Shown piece after piece: positions 24,984-33,533 of a DNA stretch of 40,711 bases (position 1 is the first letter of the stretch; every line of letters starts with the position of its first letter). The position numbers and the translations under genes are program-made. The stretch comes from Collinsella sp. GTDB lineage: Bacteria > Actinomycetota > Coriobacteriia > Coriobacteriales > Coriobacteriaceae. The notes beneath the pieces are model-generated. The model made no database searches, was not told the DNA's origin, and saw only the letters and a program-made list of their open reading frames with translations. The stretch lies in the NCBI GenBank assembly GCA_018368345.1, contig JAGZEK010000018.1, positions 1-40,711 on the forward strand, in the 5' to 3' direction.

Positions 24984-26081
24984 GTGCGAAACATCGCATC
25001 GCGGGACGAGTATGTGCCGCAGCATGGCAGCAGATATAAGACGAAGGGCACGTCTTCGCGTGGCCTTGCCGGCGCTCGCATCCGCGTGAGGAAGATTGCC
25101 GCCATTGGGATGCTAACGTCGGCGGTTATTATCCTCGGAATTACCGCCAAAACCTACGCATCGGAGCGAATGGCACACTCAGATGCGTCAACGGTACAGC
25201 TGCAAAACGAAAAGGTTTCAAAGTCCAAAGCGTCGGCAGATCTCAAGACGAGACTTTCGAAGGCGGACTTCAACGATATCCCTTCGAGTGATACCGTTCA
25301 GACCTTCTCGTTGGTGGATAAGAAGATTCCTACCTTGGAGGATGAGAGCCTTGCTTCGCTCCAGGATGCCCTGAGCCGGGCGCAGGAGCTGGGTGAAGTG
25401 GGCGTAGTGTTCTACGACCTATCGAGCGGTAGAGGCGTGACGTATAACGCCGATGTCGAGGTGTATGGAGCGAGCAGTTACAAGGCGCTGTATGCGCTCT
25501 ATATTTGCGAGACGTTGGTCGAATCGGGTCAGGTGTCGCTCGATTGGCCTTTAGCCACGTATGGTGGTTACAGTATGGGCTGGCAGGCGGTGCGCGACCT
25601 GATCGAGACCGCGGTCGTTAATTCGGATAACGATTCGTTTATTGCGTTACGCGCGGCGTTTGACCATGATGGCTATGAGGATTGGGTTGCCAATCTGGGT
25701 GTTGATGACGAAACGGCACTGGATCCGATGAGTGATTTTCCGACCTACTGCCCGCGCACTTCTGCGAGGTTATGGCGTGAGATGAGCGAGTATCTGAGCA
25801 TGGATACCGAGACTTCACAGTGGTTGTCGGGCCTTCTGGCATCAACATCGCGCTCGTTTATTCGCGATGGCATTGCGGACGAGCAGGTTTTGGTGCGCAA
25901 CAAGGCAGGCTGGATTAGCGAGGATGGTTACTATTCGACATGCGATGCAGGCCTCATCGACATCGATGGCCGTACCTATGTCATGAGCGTCATGACATCG
26001 ATGCCATGGAGTGACCGTTCGAGCGAGGTTACGGCCGCGATTGCAAAGGCTCTGTTTGATACGCGAGCTGCACTGGCTTAG
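24984..26081 (+). CDS. Membrane-anchored class A beta-lactamase-fold serine hydrolase
   Basis: 365 residues with a basic N-terminus and one membrane segment (about residues 38-56, IAAIGMLTSAVIILGI), then a spacer to about 125 and a penicillin-binding/beta-lactamase fold. SxxK is Ser164-Ser-Tyr-Lys167 (GASSYKALYAL), the SDN motif is intact (VVNSDNDSF), and a KAG (NKAGW) sits where KTG is expected. There is no obvious Glu-containing omega loop, so real beta-lactamase activity is doubtful; a cell-wall peptidase or binding role is as likely. GTG start with AGGAG 5-6 nt upstream. Confidence 0.82.
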   Translation: MRNIASRDEYVPQHGSRYKTKGTSSRGLAGARIRVRKIAAIGMLTSAVIILGITAKTYASERMAHSDASTVQLQNEKVSKSKASADLKTRLSKADFNDIPSSDTVQTFSLVDKKIPTLEDESLASLQDALSRAQELGEVGVVFYDLSSGRGVTYNADVEVYGASSYKALYALYICETLVESGQVSLDWPLATYGGYSMGWQAVRDLIETAVVNSDNDSFIALRAAFDHDGYEDWVANLGVDDETALDPMSDFPTYCPRTSARLWREMSEYLSMDTETSQWLSGLLASTSRSFIRDGIADEQVLVRNKAGWISEDGYYSTCDAGLIDIDGRTYVMSVMTSMPWSDRSSEVTAAIAKALFDTRAALA

Positions 26082-26159
26082 CGTGTTCGTTTGGCGAGGT
26101 CAAACAAAATGCTGGTACCATACCTTGGTTGAGAATTTCGTATAGGTTTGGGGAATGGT

Positions 26160-26900
26160 ATGGCTACCATCGCGATTATCGGTGCGCTCGAAAAAGAGAT
26201 CATGCAGATTAAGGAAGAGCTGAGCGACGTTTGCGAGGCACGGGAGGCAGGCTTGACCGTTGTGAGCGGTGAGCTCGACGGCCTGACAGTTGTCGCCACA
26301 ACGGCGGGCATGGGCACGGTGAACGCCGCCGCTGCAACACAGCACCTCATTAGCAAGTATGCTCCGCAGGCTGTTGTGTTTTCGGGCATTGCGGGCGGTT
26401 TGAACCCCAGGCTCCATATCGACGACGTGGTCATTGGCAAACGCCTACGCTATCTGAATACCGATACCGCGCTTATCGCCGAGTCCGCACCGGGGCTCGA
26501 GGAGTTTGGCTCGACGCCCGCGCTGGTCGATATTGCCGCCGAAGTGCTTGCTGAGCGTGGGTTTGTTGACGCTTCGAAAAATGCAGTCGCTTCGAACGAG
26601 GGCACCAAGCAGTTCCTGGTCGGCACGATTGCCACGGGTAACCGATTTGTGACGGGCGCCACCATGCGCAACGACGCTATCGAGGCGACGCATGCCGATT
26701 GTGTCGGCATGGAGGGCGCGGCAATTGCCCATGTCGCAACCAAAAATGGTGTCGATTGCCTGGTGTTGCGCGCTATCAGCGATAATTGTGACGAGGCGTA
26801 CGATGCAATTTGCGAGCGAGAGTTCGATCTGTTCGAGTACGCGCGTGTCGCAAGTGACATTACGCTCGATATCGTCCGCCGCATTGCCGCTGCGCAATAG
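26160..26900 (+). CDS. mtnN: 5'-methylthioadenosine/S-adenosylhomocysteine nucleosidase
   Basis: About 246 residues. It removes adenine from MTA and SAH (and 5'-deoxyadenosine from radical SAM reactions), in methionine salvage and the methyl cycle. Family motifs are IGALEKEI, TTAGMGTVNAAAATQ, FSGIAGGL, VGMEGAAIA with the purine-side Glu, and LRAISDN with the catalytic Asp. The ATG at 26160 follows a GGGGA site; a TTG at 26148 is in frame. It is 39 nt upstream of engB and may share its transcript. Cleaning up 5'-deoxyadenosine made by PflA would be a sensible link, but that is inference. Confidence 0.93.
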   Translation: MATIAIIGALEKEIMQIKEELSDVCEAREAGLTVVSGELDGLTVVATTAGMGTVNAAAATQHLISKYAPQAVVFSGIAGGLNPRLHIDDVVIGKRLRYLNTDTALIAESAPGLEEFGSTPALVDIAAEVLAERGFVDASKNAVASNEGTKQFLVGTIATGNRFVTGATMRNDAIEATHADCVGMEGAAIAHVATKNGVDCLVLRAISDNCDEAYDAICEREFDLFEYARVASDITLDIVRRIAAAQ

Positions 26901-26938
26901 CGCGTCTATTTGTAAGAACCTACGACCAAGGAGTGTCC

Positions 26939-27529
26939 ATGGCCGATTCCATTAACTACCAGCTTGCCAAGTTCGTCGCCAGCTATGGCAAGGTTTCGCA
27001 GATTCCCGAGTCCACCTGCCCCGAGGTGAGCTTTGTCGGCCGCTCCAACGTGGGCAAGTCGTCGATTATGAACAAGCTATTTGGCCGCAAGAACCTAGTC
27101 AAGGTTTCCAGTACGCCGGGCAAGACGAGCAACATCAACTTCTTTGAGGCCGATGACGTGCATTTCGTGGACCTGCCGGGTTACGGTTTCGCCCGTCGCT
27201 CCAAGGCCGAGCGCGACCGCTGGGCCGAGCTTATCGGCGACTTTTTCGACTCCGAGCGCAGCTTTAACTTGGTCGTCTCACTGGTGGACATTCGTCACGA
27301 CCCCAGCAAGCTCGACCACGACATGATCGACTACCTACAGGGCAACGAGTTCAACTTTATCGTTTGCCTCACCAAAGCCGACAAGCTCAGCCGCACCCAG
27401 CAGGCCCGCCAGGCAGCAGCCATCAAAAAGCAACTCAACGTCCCGGCCGAGAACGTGATCATCACAAGCTCCCAAACCGGCACCGGCATCGACGAACTCA
27501 AGCGCCGCATCGCCGAGGCCTGCCTCTAG
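26939..27529 (+). CDS. engB: Ribosome-assembly GTPase EngB (YsxC/YihA)
   Basis: 196 residues, a single TrmE-Era-EngA-EngB-Septin-like GTPase domain. G1 GRSNVGKSS, G2 region STPGKTSNINFF, G3 DLPGYGFA and G4 TKADKL are all present, with SSQTGTG as G5. It acts in large ribosomal subunit maturation. The ATG at 26939 has AAGGAG 5 nt upstream; a GTG at 26933 overlaps that site. Confidence 0.95.
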   Translation: MADSINYQLAKFVASYGKVSQIPESTCPEVSFVGRSNVGKSSIMNKLFGRKNLVKVSSTPGKTSNINFFEADDVHFVDLPGYGFARRSKAERDRWAELIGDFFDSERSFNLVVSLVDIRHDPSKLDHDMIDYLQGNEFNFIVCLTKADKLSRTQQARQAAAIKKQLNVPAENVIITSSQTGTGIDELKRRIAEACL

Positions 27530-27639
27530 TAAGGGCTCCAGCCTAGCAAGAGCCCCTATCAATAAAAAACAAAACTATCAGCCCGGCGCCCTTTCAAAGC
27601 GTGGGTCCCTGTAGACATCGCCGGCAATGTTGTTGTAGG

Positions 27640-27764
27640 GCCGCCCAAGGGCATCCCCTTAAAAACATTCCGCAGCACGAGGCCCGCTTATCCACGGCTC
27701 CGAAGGAGCAGGATAAGCGGGCCTCAAGTGCGAGGACGTTTTTAAGGGGATGCCCTTGGGCGGC
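27640..27764 (-). repeat. Nested palindrome, GTCCTC/TGCGGRAT family, copy C
   Basis: Read on the minus strand it begins 23 nt after the thrB stop. Perfect 27-bp outer arms (27738-27764, 27640-27666). GTCCTC (27732-27737) is followed by GCAC/GTGC pairing, a 15-bp perfect inner stem (27711-27725, 27679-27693), a terminal GCTCC-TTC-GGAGC hairpin, and TGCGGAAT (27667-27674). The terminal loop is nearly the same as in copy B; the arms are unrelated. It fills the convergent engB-thrB gap. Confidence 0.9.
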
Positions 27765-27787
27765 TCGGTGGGGTCGACCGGCGATGC

Positions 27788-28669
27788 CTACAGGTACTCG
27801 ATTTGAGCGCCCTCGGTGTCGCACGTCAGAATATGCGTATCACACTTAGGGAACTGCTCGCGCAGCTTGACCTGCAGGAACTTTGCCACGATGGTATCGT
27901 CGGTCACAGCCATAAGGGTCGAGCCCGAACCGCTGATCCAGATGGTCTTGGCACCGCCGTTAAGGCAGGTGTCGCGCACAGCGTTGTAGTCGGGAATCAG
28001 ACGGCGACGATAGGGCTCCTGGATGCGGTCGTCGTTGGCGGCGGCAATCAGGTCAAGGTCGCCAGTCTCCAGGCCGCGCGTCATGCCGGCGATACGGCCC
28101 ATTTGCCATACGGCGGTGGAGAGTGGAATCTCCTGCGGCACAACCTTGCGCGCCTCGCTCGTATGCACCTCGTAGGGCGGAATCACGGTAATAAAACGCA
28201 AGCGATCGCTCACCTCGTAGCGCAGGCACTGGGGGAGCGAATCAGTCGGCGTAAAGGAGCAAACGGCACCGCCCAAGATGGCAGGGGCGACGTTATCGGG
28301 ATGGCCCTCGACCTCGGTGGCAATGCGGACGAGCTCAGCGCGGTCGACGGTATGGCCCGTCAGCGCGGCGGCCGCCATAATGCCGGCGACGACGCAGGTG
28401 GAGCTGGAACCCAGGCCGCGAGCGACGGGCACATCGGTTTGAATGTCGATGGCAACGGGGAAAGCCGGCTCGCCCCATGCGGCCAGTGCATCGACAAAGC
28501 TCACGTAGACCAGGTTGTTCTCGTTTTGGAACTCTTCGGGGCAGCCCGTGATGGTGAGCTTGTCGGCGCGCTCAAAGGTGAAGTGCGAGTAGAGGCTGAC
28601 GGCCATGCCGAGGGTATCGTAGCCGATGCCTAGGTTGGCGCTGGTTGCTGGGACGGTGATTTTGATCAT
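27788..28669 (-). CDS. thrB: Homoserine kinase
   Basis: 293 residues, GHMP kinase family: PATSANLGIGYDTLGMA at the N-terminus and the ATP-binding PVARGLGSSSTCVVAG in the first third; GSGSTLMAV near the C-terminus. It phosphorylates homoserine for ThrC. The ATG at 28669 has AGGAGG 6 nt upstream, so the upstream in-frame extension to 28741 is unlikely; that stretch lies inside a palindrome. It follows thrC on the minus strand with a 204-bp gap. Confidence 0.95.
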   Translation of the reverse strand: MIKITVPATSANLGIGYDTLGMAVSLYSHFTFERADKLTITGCPEEFQNENNLVYVSFVDALAAWGEPAFPVAIDIQTDVPVARGLGSSSTCVVAGIMAAAALTGHTVDRAELVRIATEVEGHPDNVAPAILGGAVCSFTPTDSLPQCLRYEVSDRLRFITVIPPYEVHTSEARKVVPQEIPLSTAVWQMGRIAGMTRGLETGDLDLIAAANDDRIQEPYRRRLIPDYNAVRDTCLNGGAKTIWISGSGSTLMAVTDDTIVAKFLQVKLREQFPKCDTHILTCDTEGAQIEYL

Positions 28670-28683
28670 GTGGGTCCTCCTGG

Positions 28684-28795
28684 GCGGGTCTGCCTGTTTA
28701 GTTCGCTGCTCGGGCAGTCCTGGCTCGCTCGGAAAGCACATTAAGTGCTTTCCGGCTCGTGCGGAACTCGCGACGAACTAAACGGCCAGACCCGC
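28684..28795. repeat. Degenerate nested palindrome between thrC and thrB
   Basis: 22-bp outer arms (28684-28705, 28774-28795, two mismatches) and a 10-bp perfect inner stem (28730-28739, 28745-28754). The left interior holds GTCCTG and the right interior TGCGGAAC, close to the family segments of copies A-C, but the 4-bp stem is lost. It is in plus orientation, unlike the flanking minus-strand genes, and carries the thrB leader region. Confidence 0.6.
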
Positions 28796-28840
28796 ATGTC
28801 AGTTCGTCATCATCCCGAGGGTTATCTGATGAAAGAAGGT

Positions 28841-28860
28841 GCGCCGGCTTTCGCCGGCGC
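28841..28860 (-). terminator. Hairpin after threonine synthase
   Basis: GCGCCGGC-TTTC-GCCGGCGC, a perfect 8-bp stem 12 nt past the thrC stop on the minus strand, followed there by a loosely U-rich stretch (CTTCTTTC). Confidence 0.65.
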
Positions 28861-28872
28861 TTAATAAGGGGT

Positions 28873-30390
28873 TTAGTTGGTAGCCATCTTTTTTGCAGCC
28901 TGCTCTACGTAGTTGGCCATGTCGGCTACGTCGCAGACGTCTTCGAAGCGGACGGGCTTGGACTCGAGTTCGGCGAGCTGCGCCGGGGCGACCGTATTGG
29001 TGGCTTGCTCGAGTACGCGCATGGCCTCAAAGTCGTCCTCGGGAACGTCGAGGCCCAGGGCGTCGCAGCAGGCGCGCGGGAACTTGTAGGGGCTTGCGGT
29101 CGAAAGCAGTACGCGGGCCTTGGCGCCTTCGGCGGGAGCGACCTTTTCAAAGACGTGATAGCCGCAAGCGGTGTGCGGGTCGATCACGTAGCCGTTCGCA
29201 TCCCAGCAGCTCTTGATGGCAGCGCGGACCTCATCTTCGCTGGCCCAACCGCAGCCAAAGACGCTCTGGATCTTGGCTAGCAGCTCGGCGGGCACCTCGT
29301 AGCGACCCGTCTGGGCAAGCTGCTCCATAAGGCCGGCAACGAGCTCGCAGTCGCCATCGGACAGGAAGTACAGCATGCGCTCCAGGTTAGAGCTGATGAG
29401 GATGTCCATCGACGGCGAGATGGTGGTGAAGAACGGACGGTTGCGGTCGTAGACGCCGGTGGTCAGGAAGTCGGCGAGCACGTTGTTCTTGTCGCTCGCC
29501 ACGACGAGCTTGGCGACGGGCAGGCCCATGCGCTTGGCATAGTAGCCGGCCAGGATGTCGCCAAAGTTGCCAGTCGGCACGCAGAACTCCACGGCGTCGC
29601 CGGCCTCGATGGCGCCGGCGCGCAACAGCTGCGCATAGGCGGCAAAGTAGTAGACGACCTGCGGCACCAGGCGGCCGACGTTGATGGAGTTGGCACTCGA
29701 AAGCACCGTGCCGGCAGCCTCCAGGCGCTCGGCAAGCTCCTTATCGGCAAAGATGCGCTTGACGGCACTCTGGGCATCGTCGAAGTTGCCGCGGATGCCG
29801 CAGACGGCGACGTTGTCGCCCTCCTGCGTGGACATCTGCAGATTCTGCACGCGGCTGACCTTGCCCTCGGGATAAAAGACGGTGATGCCCGTGCCCGGAG
29901 CGTCGGCAAAACCGGCGAGCGCGGCCTTGCCGGTGTCGCCCGACGTGGCAGTGACGATCATGATGCGCTCGGCGCCGCCGTCCTTGGCGGAGGTGCGGGC
30001 CATCAGGCGGGGGAGCATCTGCAGAGCGACGTCCTTAAAGGCGCTCGTGGGGCCGCCAAAGAGCTCCATCACATAGGTCTGAGGGGCGTCGGCGCCCGGT
30101 GCGGCGTCGAGTTTGACGAGCGGCGTGACCTCTTCGCTCGCGAATGTGCCGCGGTATGCCTCGTCGACACACGCCGAAATTTCTTCGGCCGTGTAATCAT
30201 TCAGTAACATTCCCAACACATCTTGAGCGATTTCAAAGTACGATTTATCTGCAAGCGAGCTGATATCGACCTGCTGGGTGCCGAGCTCGTCCGAGACAAA
30301 CAAACCCCCGTCGGGAGCGATGCCGGTACGGATTGCCACCTTACTTGAGCACGATAAAGTGCGTCCTCGTGTACTATGATAAGTTCCCAT
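28873..30390 (-). CDS. thrC: Threonine synthase
   Basis: PLP enzyme of about 505 residues that converts O-phosphohomoserine to threonine. The N-terminus STRGRTLSCSSKVA and GIAPDGGLFV are typical of bacterial ThrC; PTSAFKDVALQ contains the PLP lysine, and TSGDTGKAAL binds phosphate. The length fits the longer ThrC class. The ATG at 30390 has GAGGAG about 9 nt upstream; an in-frame extension to 30450 is less family-like. It is divergent from aspartokinase (105-bp gap), so both probably share a control region. Confidence 0.95.
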   Translation of the reverse strand: MGTYHSTRGRTLSCSSKVAIRTGIAPDGGLFVSDELGTQQVDISSLADKSYFEIAQDVLGMLLNDYTAEEISACVDEAYRGTFASEEVTPLVKLDAAPGADAPQTYVMELFGGPTSAFKDVALQMLPRLMARTSAKDGGAERIMIVTATSGDTGKAALAGFADAPGTGITVFYPEGKVSRVQNLQMSTQEGDNVAVCGIRGNFDDAQSAVKRIFADKELAERLEAAGTVLSSANSINVGRLVPQVVYYFAAYAQLLRAGAIEAGDAVEFCVPTGNFGDILAGYYAKRMGLPVAKLVVASDKNNVLADFLTTGVYDRNRPFFTTISPSMDILISSNLERMLYFLSDGDCELVAGLMEQLAQTGRYEVPAELLAKIQSVFGCGWASEDEVRAAIKSCWDANGYVIDPHTACGYHVFEKVAPAEGAKARVLLSTASPYKFPRACCDALGLDVPEDDFEAMRVLEQATNTVAPAQLAELESKPVRFEDVCDVADMANYVEQAAKKMATN

Positions 30391-30494
30391 ATAACACTGC
30401 TCCTCGGATGCCTTGGTCCCAATCGGTGAAACCATGGTATCAGAGCGCACAAAGTAGGTTCGCAGAGGCTTTTTAGAAAGGTAACCTCAAGCCC

Positions 30495-31883
30495 ATGATT
30501 AAGATTGCCAAGTTTGGCGGCTCGTCGGTCGCCGACGCCGAACACTTCAAGAAGATCAAGGCCATTGTCGACGCCGACCCTGCCCGCCGTTTTGTGGTGG
30601 TTTCTGCCTGCGGTCGCCGCTTTAAGGGCGACACCAAGGTGACCGACCTGCTCTACTTGGTCAACGCGCACGTCAAGTACCACGTGTCGTGTGAGGAGCT
30701 GCTCGAGGACATTGGCCAGCGCTATTTTGATATCGCTGACGAGCTGGAGCTCACCTATCCCATCCGTGAGGAGTTCGCGGCCTTTGCCGAGCGCGCCCGC
30801 TCGGGCGGCTACTCCACCGAGGAGCTTGTGAGCCGTGGCGAGTACTTTACCGCCCGCCTGATGGCCGAGTACCTGGGCTTACCGTTCCTGGACGCCGCGA
30901 CGGTTGTGGCGTTCCATCACGACGGTACGCTCAGCATGAATCGCACCTCTGAGCTGGTGCAGGAGTACGGTCAGCAGGGCGGCTTTGTTATGCCCGGTTT
31001 CTACGGCGCGACGCGTGAGGGCCAGATCAAGCTGCTCGATCGTGGCGGCGGCGATATCTCGGGCTCGATTCTGGCCAAGTGCCTGGGCGCCGATCTGTAC
31101 GAGAACTGGACCGACGTCTCGGGTTTCTACTCTGCCGATCCGCGCATCGTGCCCGAGGCTCAGCCCATCGCCCGCGTTACCTACGAGGAGCTGCGCGAGC
31201 TTTCGTACATGGGCGCAAGCGTCCTGCACGAGGAGGCCGTGTTCCCTGTGCGTGAGGCGGGTATTCCGCTGGTCATCAAGAACACCAATGCGCCGCAGGA
31301 CCCCGGCACCATCATTAGCGAGACGGCTGATGAGGGCGAGGCGGAGCCCATCATTACCGGTGTGACCGGCAAGCGCGGTTTTGTCGCCATCAACGTTGCC
31401 CGCGACCGCACCAAACCCCGTGTCGGTTTTATGCGCCGCGCGCTTTCGGTCTTCGAGCGCTATGACGTTTCCGTCGAGCACATGCCCACTGGTGTCGACC
31501 GCTTTGGCGCCGTGGTGCAGGAGCAGGATGTGCACGATTCGCTGTACTCGCTTGTGGGCGACATTCAGCAGGAGGTCGAGCCGCTCGAGATCGAGGTTGT
31601 CGAGGGCCTGGCGCTCATCGCGACCGTCGGTCGTAACCTGCGCGGTCGTGCAGGTATCTCGGGCCATCTGTTTGGCATGCTCGGCCAGGCCGGCGTGAGC
31701 GTGCGCATGATTTCGCAGAGCTGTGACGAGATCAACATCATTATCGGTGTCGAGGAGAAGGACTTCGACCTGGCGATTCGGACCATTTACCGTGCCTTCT
31801 CCGACGAAAACGGCATTGTGAAGGTCTCCGATCTGGAGGCTCCTGCGCCGGTCGATCCCGCTCTGGCTGCGCTCAAAAAGTAG
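30495..31883 (+). CDS. lysC: Aspartate kinase
   Basis: 462 residues; first step from aspartate to lysine, threonine and methionine. KFGGSSVADAEHF is the kinase nucleotide motif, with LLDRGGGDISGSILA and YTADP-like FYSADPRI further in. Two ACT-type regulatory regions occupy about 305-450 (RVGFMRRALSVFERYDVSVE and GQAGVSVRMISQSCDEINI), so feedback control is likely; which amino acid binds cannot be told. No fused homoserine dehydrogenase. The AAAGG site is rather far (13 nt) from the ATG. asd follows on the same strand after a terminator-like hairpin. Confidence 0.94.
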   Translation: MIKIAKFGGSSVADAEHFKKIKAIVDADPARRFVVVSACGRRFKGDTKVTDLLYLVNAHVKYHVSCEELLEDIGQRYFDIADELELTYPIREEFAAFAERARSGGYSTEELVSRGEYFTARLMAEYLGLPFLDAATVVAFHHDGTLSMNRTSELVQEYGQQGGFVMPGFYGATREGQIKLLDRGGGDISGSILAKCLGADLYENWTDVSGFYSADPRIVPEAQPIARVTYEELRELSYMGASVLHEEAVFPVREAGIPLVIKNTNAPQDPGTIISETADEGEAEPIITGVTGKRGFVAINVARDRTKPRVGFMRRALSVFERYDVSVEHMPTGVDRFGAVVQEQDVHDSLYSLVGDIQQEVEPLEIEVVEGLALIATVGRNLRGRAGISGHLFGMLGQAGVSVRMISQSCDEINIIIGVEEKDFDLAIRTIYRAFSDENGIVKVSDLEAPAPVDPALAALKK

Positions 31884-31893
31884 CGACTGCTCG

Positions 31894-31925
31894 GTAGATT
31901 TTTGGGTCATGTCTCAAAAATCTAC
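31894..31925. repeat. Dispersed short hairpin, copy 2 (GTAGATTT family)
   Basis: Perfect 11-bp stem GTAGATTTTTG / CAAAAATCTAC around GGTCATGTCT, 10 nt after the aspartokinase stop. It matches 11715-11745 with better pairing. Confidence 0.65.
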
Positions 31926-31955
31926 GGCGGGGCGTTTCGTTACGGTTTCGTTTCG

Positions 31956-31982
31956 ACGGGGCGGGTTTCGTGCCCGCCCCGT
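31956..31982 (+). terminator. Terminator between aspartokinase and asd
   Basis: Arms ACGGGGCGGG (31956-31965) and CCCGCCCCGT (31973-31982), loop TTTCGTG, followed by TCTTGT. Confidence 0.75.
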
Positions 31983-32056
31983 TCTTGTATACACTGGCAA
32001 CAATAATCGGCCTGCTCGGCGTGCGGGCAAAAGCCACAACCTTTAAAGGGGGAAGC

Positions 32057-33082
32057 ATGAAACAGTACACGGTTGCTATTTTGGGCGCGACGGGAGCTGT
32101 AGGCACCCAGATGCTCGAGTGCCTCAACGAGCAGGAGTTCCCGGTTGGCAAGCTCAAGCTGCTGGCAAGTGCACGCTCCGCGGGTAAAACCGTCGAGTTC
32201 CGCGGCGAGCAGATCGTGATTGAGGAAGCTTGCCCCGAGGCCTTTGAGGGCTGCGACATCGTGCTCGGCGCTGCCGGCGACGATATCGCCAAGGAGCTGC
32301 TGCCCGAGGCCGTTAAGCGCGGAGCCGTCGTGGTCGACAACAGCCACGCCTTCCGCATGGATCCCGAGGTGCCGCTGGTCGTGCCTGAGATCAATGCTGA
32401 CGACATCAAGTGGCATCATGGCCTTATCGCCAACCCCAACTGCGCGACCATCATCGGCCTGGTTCCCACGTGGCCGCTGCATCAGCTCGCCGGCGTGAAG
32501 CGCATGATCGTCTCGACGTACCAGGCGGCTTCGGGCGCTGGCGCTCCCGGTATGGCCGAGCTTGAGGCTCAGCTGGCCGCTCTGGGCCGTGGCGAGGAGA
32601 TTCCCGAGCCGCGCGCATTTGCCGCCCAGCTCGCGAGCAACCTGATTCCGCAGATTGGCGGCGTCAAGGAGGAGGGCTTTACCTCCGAGGAGATGAAACT
32701 GCAGAACGAGGGCCGCAAGATCATGCATCTGCCCGAGCTGCGCGTGAACTGCACTTGCGTGCGCGTGCCCGTGCTGCGCTCGCACTCCGAGAGCATTACG
32801 CTCGAGTTTGAGCGCGACATTACGGTTGAGGAGGCCCGTGCTGCGCTGGCTGCCGCTCCGGGCGTGAAGCTGGTTGATGACATGAGCGCCGAGGATGCGC
32901 ACGACCGCTTCCCCATGCCGATGGATACGTCCGACCAGGACCTGATTTGGGTCGGCCGCGTGCGTCGCGACATCTCGAACCCCGAGGCCACGCGCGGTAT
33001 TACCTTCTGGTGCTGCGGCGACCAAATCCGTAAGGGCGCGGCAACCAACGCCGTCCAGATCGCTAAGCTGCTCTGCGAGTAG
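32057..33082 (+). CDS. asd: Aspartate-semialdehyde dehydrogenase
   Basis: 341 residues; NADPH reduction of aspartyl phosphate to aspartate semialdehyde, the step after aspartokinase. LGATGAVGTQML binds the nucleotide, NPNCATII holds catalytic Cys129, TYQAASGAG and RVPVLRSHSE carry substrate contacts. The ATG at 32057 has AAAGGGGG 4 nt upstream, ruling out the longer frame from 31970. With the genes for ThrB, ThrC and aspartokinase alongside, only homoserine dehydrogenase is missing for threonine. Confidence 0.96.
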   Translation: MKQYTVAILGATGAVGTQMLECLNEQEFPVGKLKLLASARSAGKTVEFRGEQIVIEEACPEAFEGCDIVLGAAGDDIAKELLPEAVKRGAVVVDNSHAFRMDPEVPLVVPEINADDIKWHHGLIANPNCATIIGLVPTWPLHQLAGVKRMIVSTYQAASGAGAPGMAELEAQLAALGRGEEIPEPRAFAAQLASNLIPQIGGVKEEGFTSEEMKLQNEGRKIMHLPELRVNCTCVRVPVLRSHSESITLEFERDITVEEARAALAAAPGVKLVDDMSAEDAHDRFPMPMDTSDQDLIWVGRVRRDISNPEATRGITFWCCGDQIRKGAATNAVQIAKLLCE

Positions 33083-33095
33083 TGTGACCTGTCCG

Positions 33096-33223
33096 GCGGG
33101 GGCCGGGCTTAGTTTTCAGAACGTCCTCGACCATGTGTGGCGCTTTGTCCTGCTCCTTTGGAGCTGCGGACAAGGCGCCACACTGGTCTGCGGAGTGTTC
33201 TGAAAACTAAGCCCGGCCCCCGC
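33096..33223 (+). repeat. Nested palindrome, GTCCTC/TGCGGRAT family, copy B
   Basis: Starts 13 nt after the asd stop. Perfect 27-bp outer arms (33096-33122, 33197-33223); GTCCTC (33123-33128); GACC/GGTC; AT; 16-bp inner stem with one G-U pair (33135-33150, 33168-33183); terminal GCTCC-TTT-GGAGC hairpin; TGCGGAGT (33189-33196). Copies A and C have the same plan. Confidence 0.9.
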
Positions 33224-33319
33224 CTGCGGTGACTTGGCTGCGCGGCCTGCGACGGGGTCGTTGTTGGTTGGGGCCGCTGGGCTGATGTGGGGGCGCGGGG
33301 TTGTTGCGGGCTCTGGTCC

Positions 33320-33475
33320 CGGCGGCGGCCTCGGCGCTTCGCGCCTGCCGCCTTTGGGGACTGTGGGGCGCGGCCGGCAGCTGCGGCGCGTTGCGCCTGC
33401 TGCCTGCGGGGACTTTGGGGTCGTGCGGCAGCTGCGGCGTTGCACGCCTGCTGCCTTGGGTGACTTTGGGGTCGA
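33320..33475. repeat. Degenerate ~51-bp tandem repeat, about 3 copies
   Basis: Three GC-rich units near 33320-33370, 33371-33423 and 33424-33475. Each has a palindromic core (GGCAGCTGCGGCG with CGCCTGCTGCC) and ends in GGGGACTTTGGGGTCG or a close variant. The block lies between palindrome B and ogt and is not credibly coding, although one frame is open through it. Confidence 0.65.
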
Positions 33476-33533
33476 TTGGGGTTGTCTGCACAATTCGCGG
33501 TATTATGGTGCGGAGTTTTGAAAGGAGCCGCTG

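Noticed and set aside
28670..28741. N-terminal extension of homoserine kinase
   Set aside because: It lies in the palindrome 28684-28795 and before a strong ribosome site; the family N-terminus begins at 28669.
33234..33521. 95-residue ORF through the tandem repeat before ogt
   Set aside because: The open frame is a by-product of GC-rich repeat units (a recurring RQLRR/APAA pattern) and has no ribosome site.
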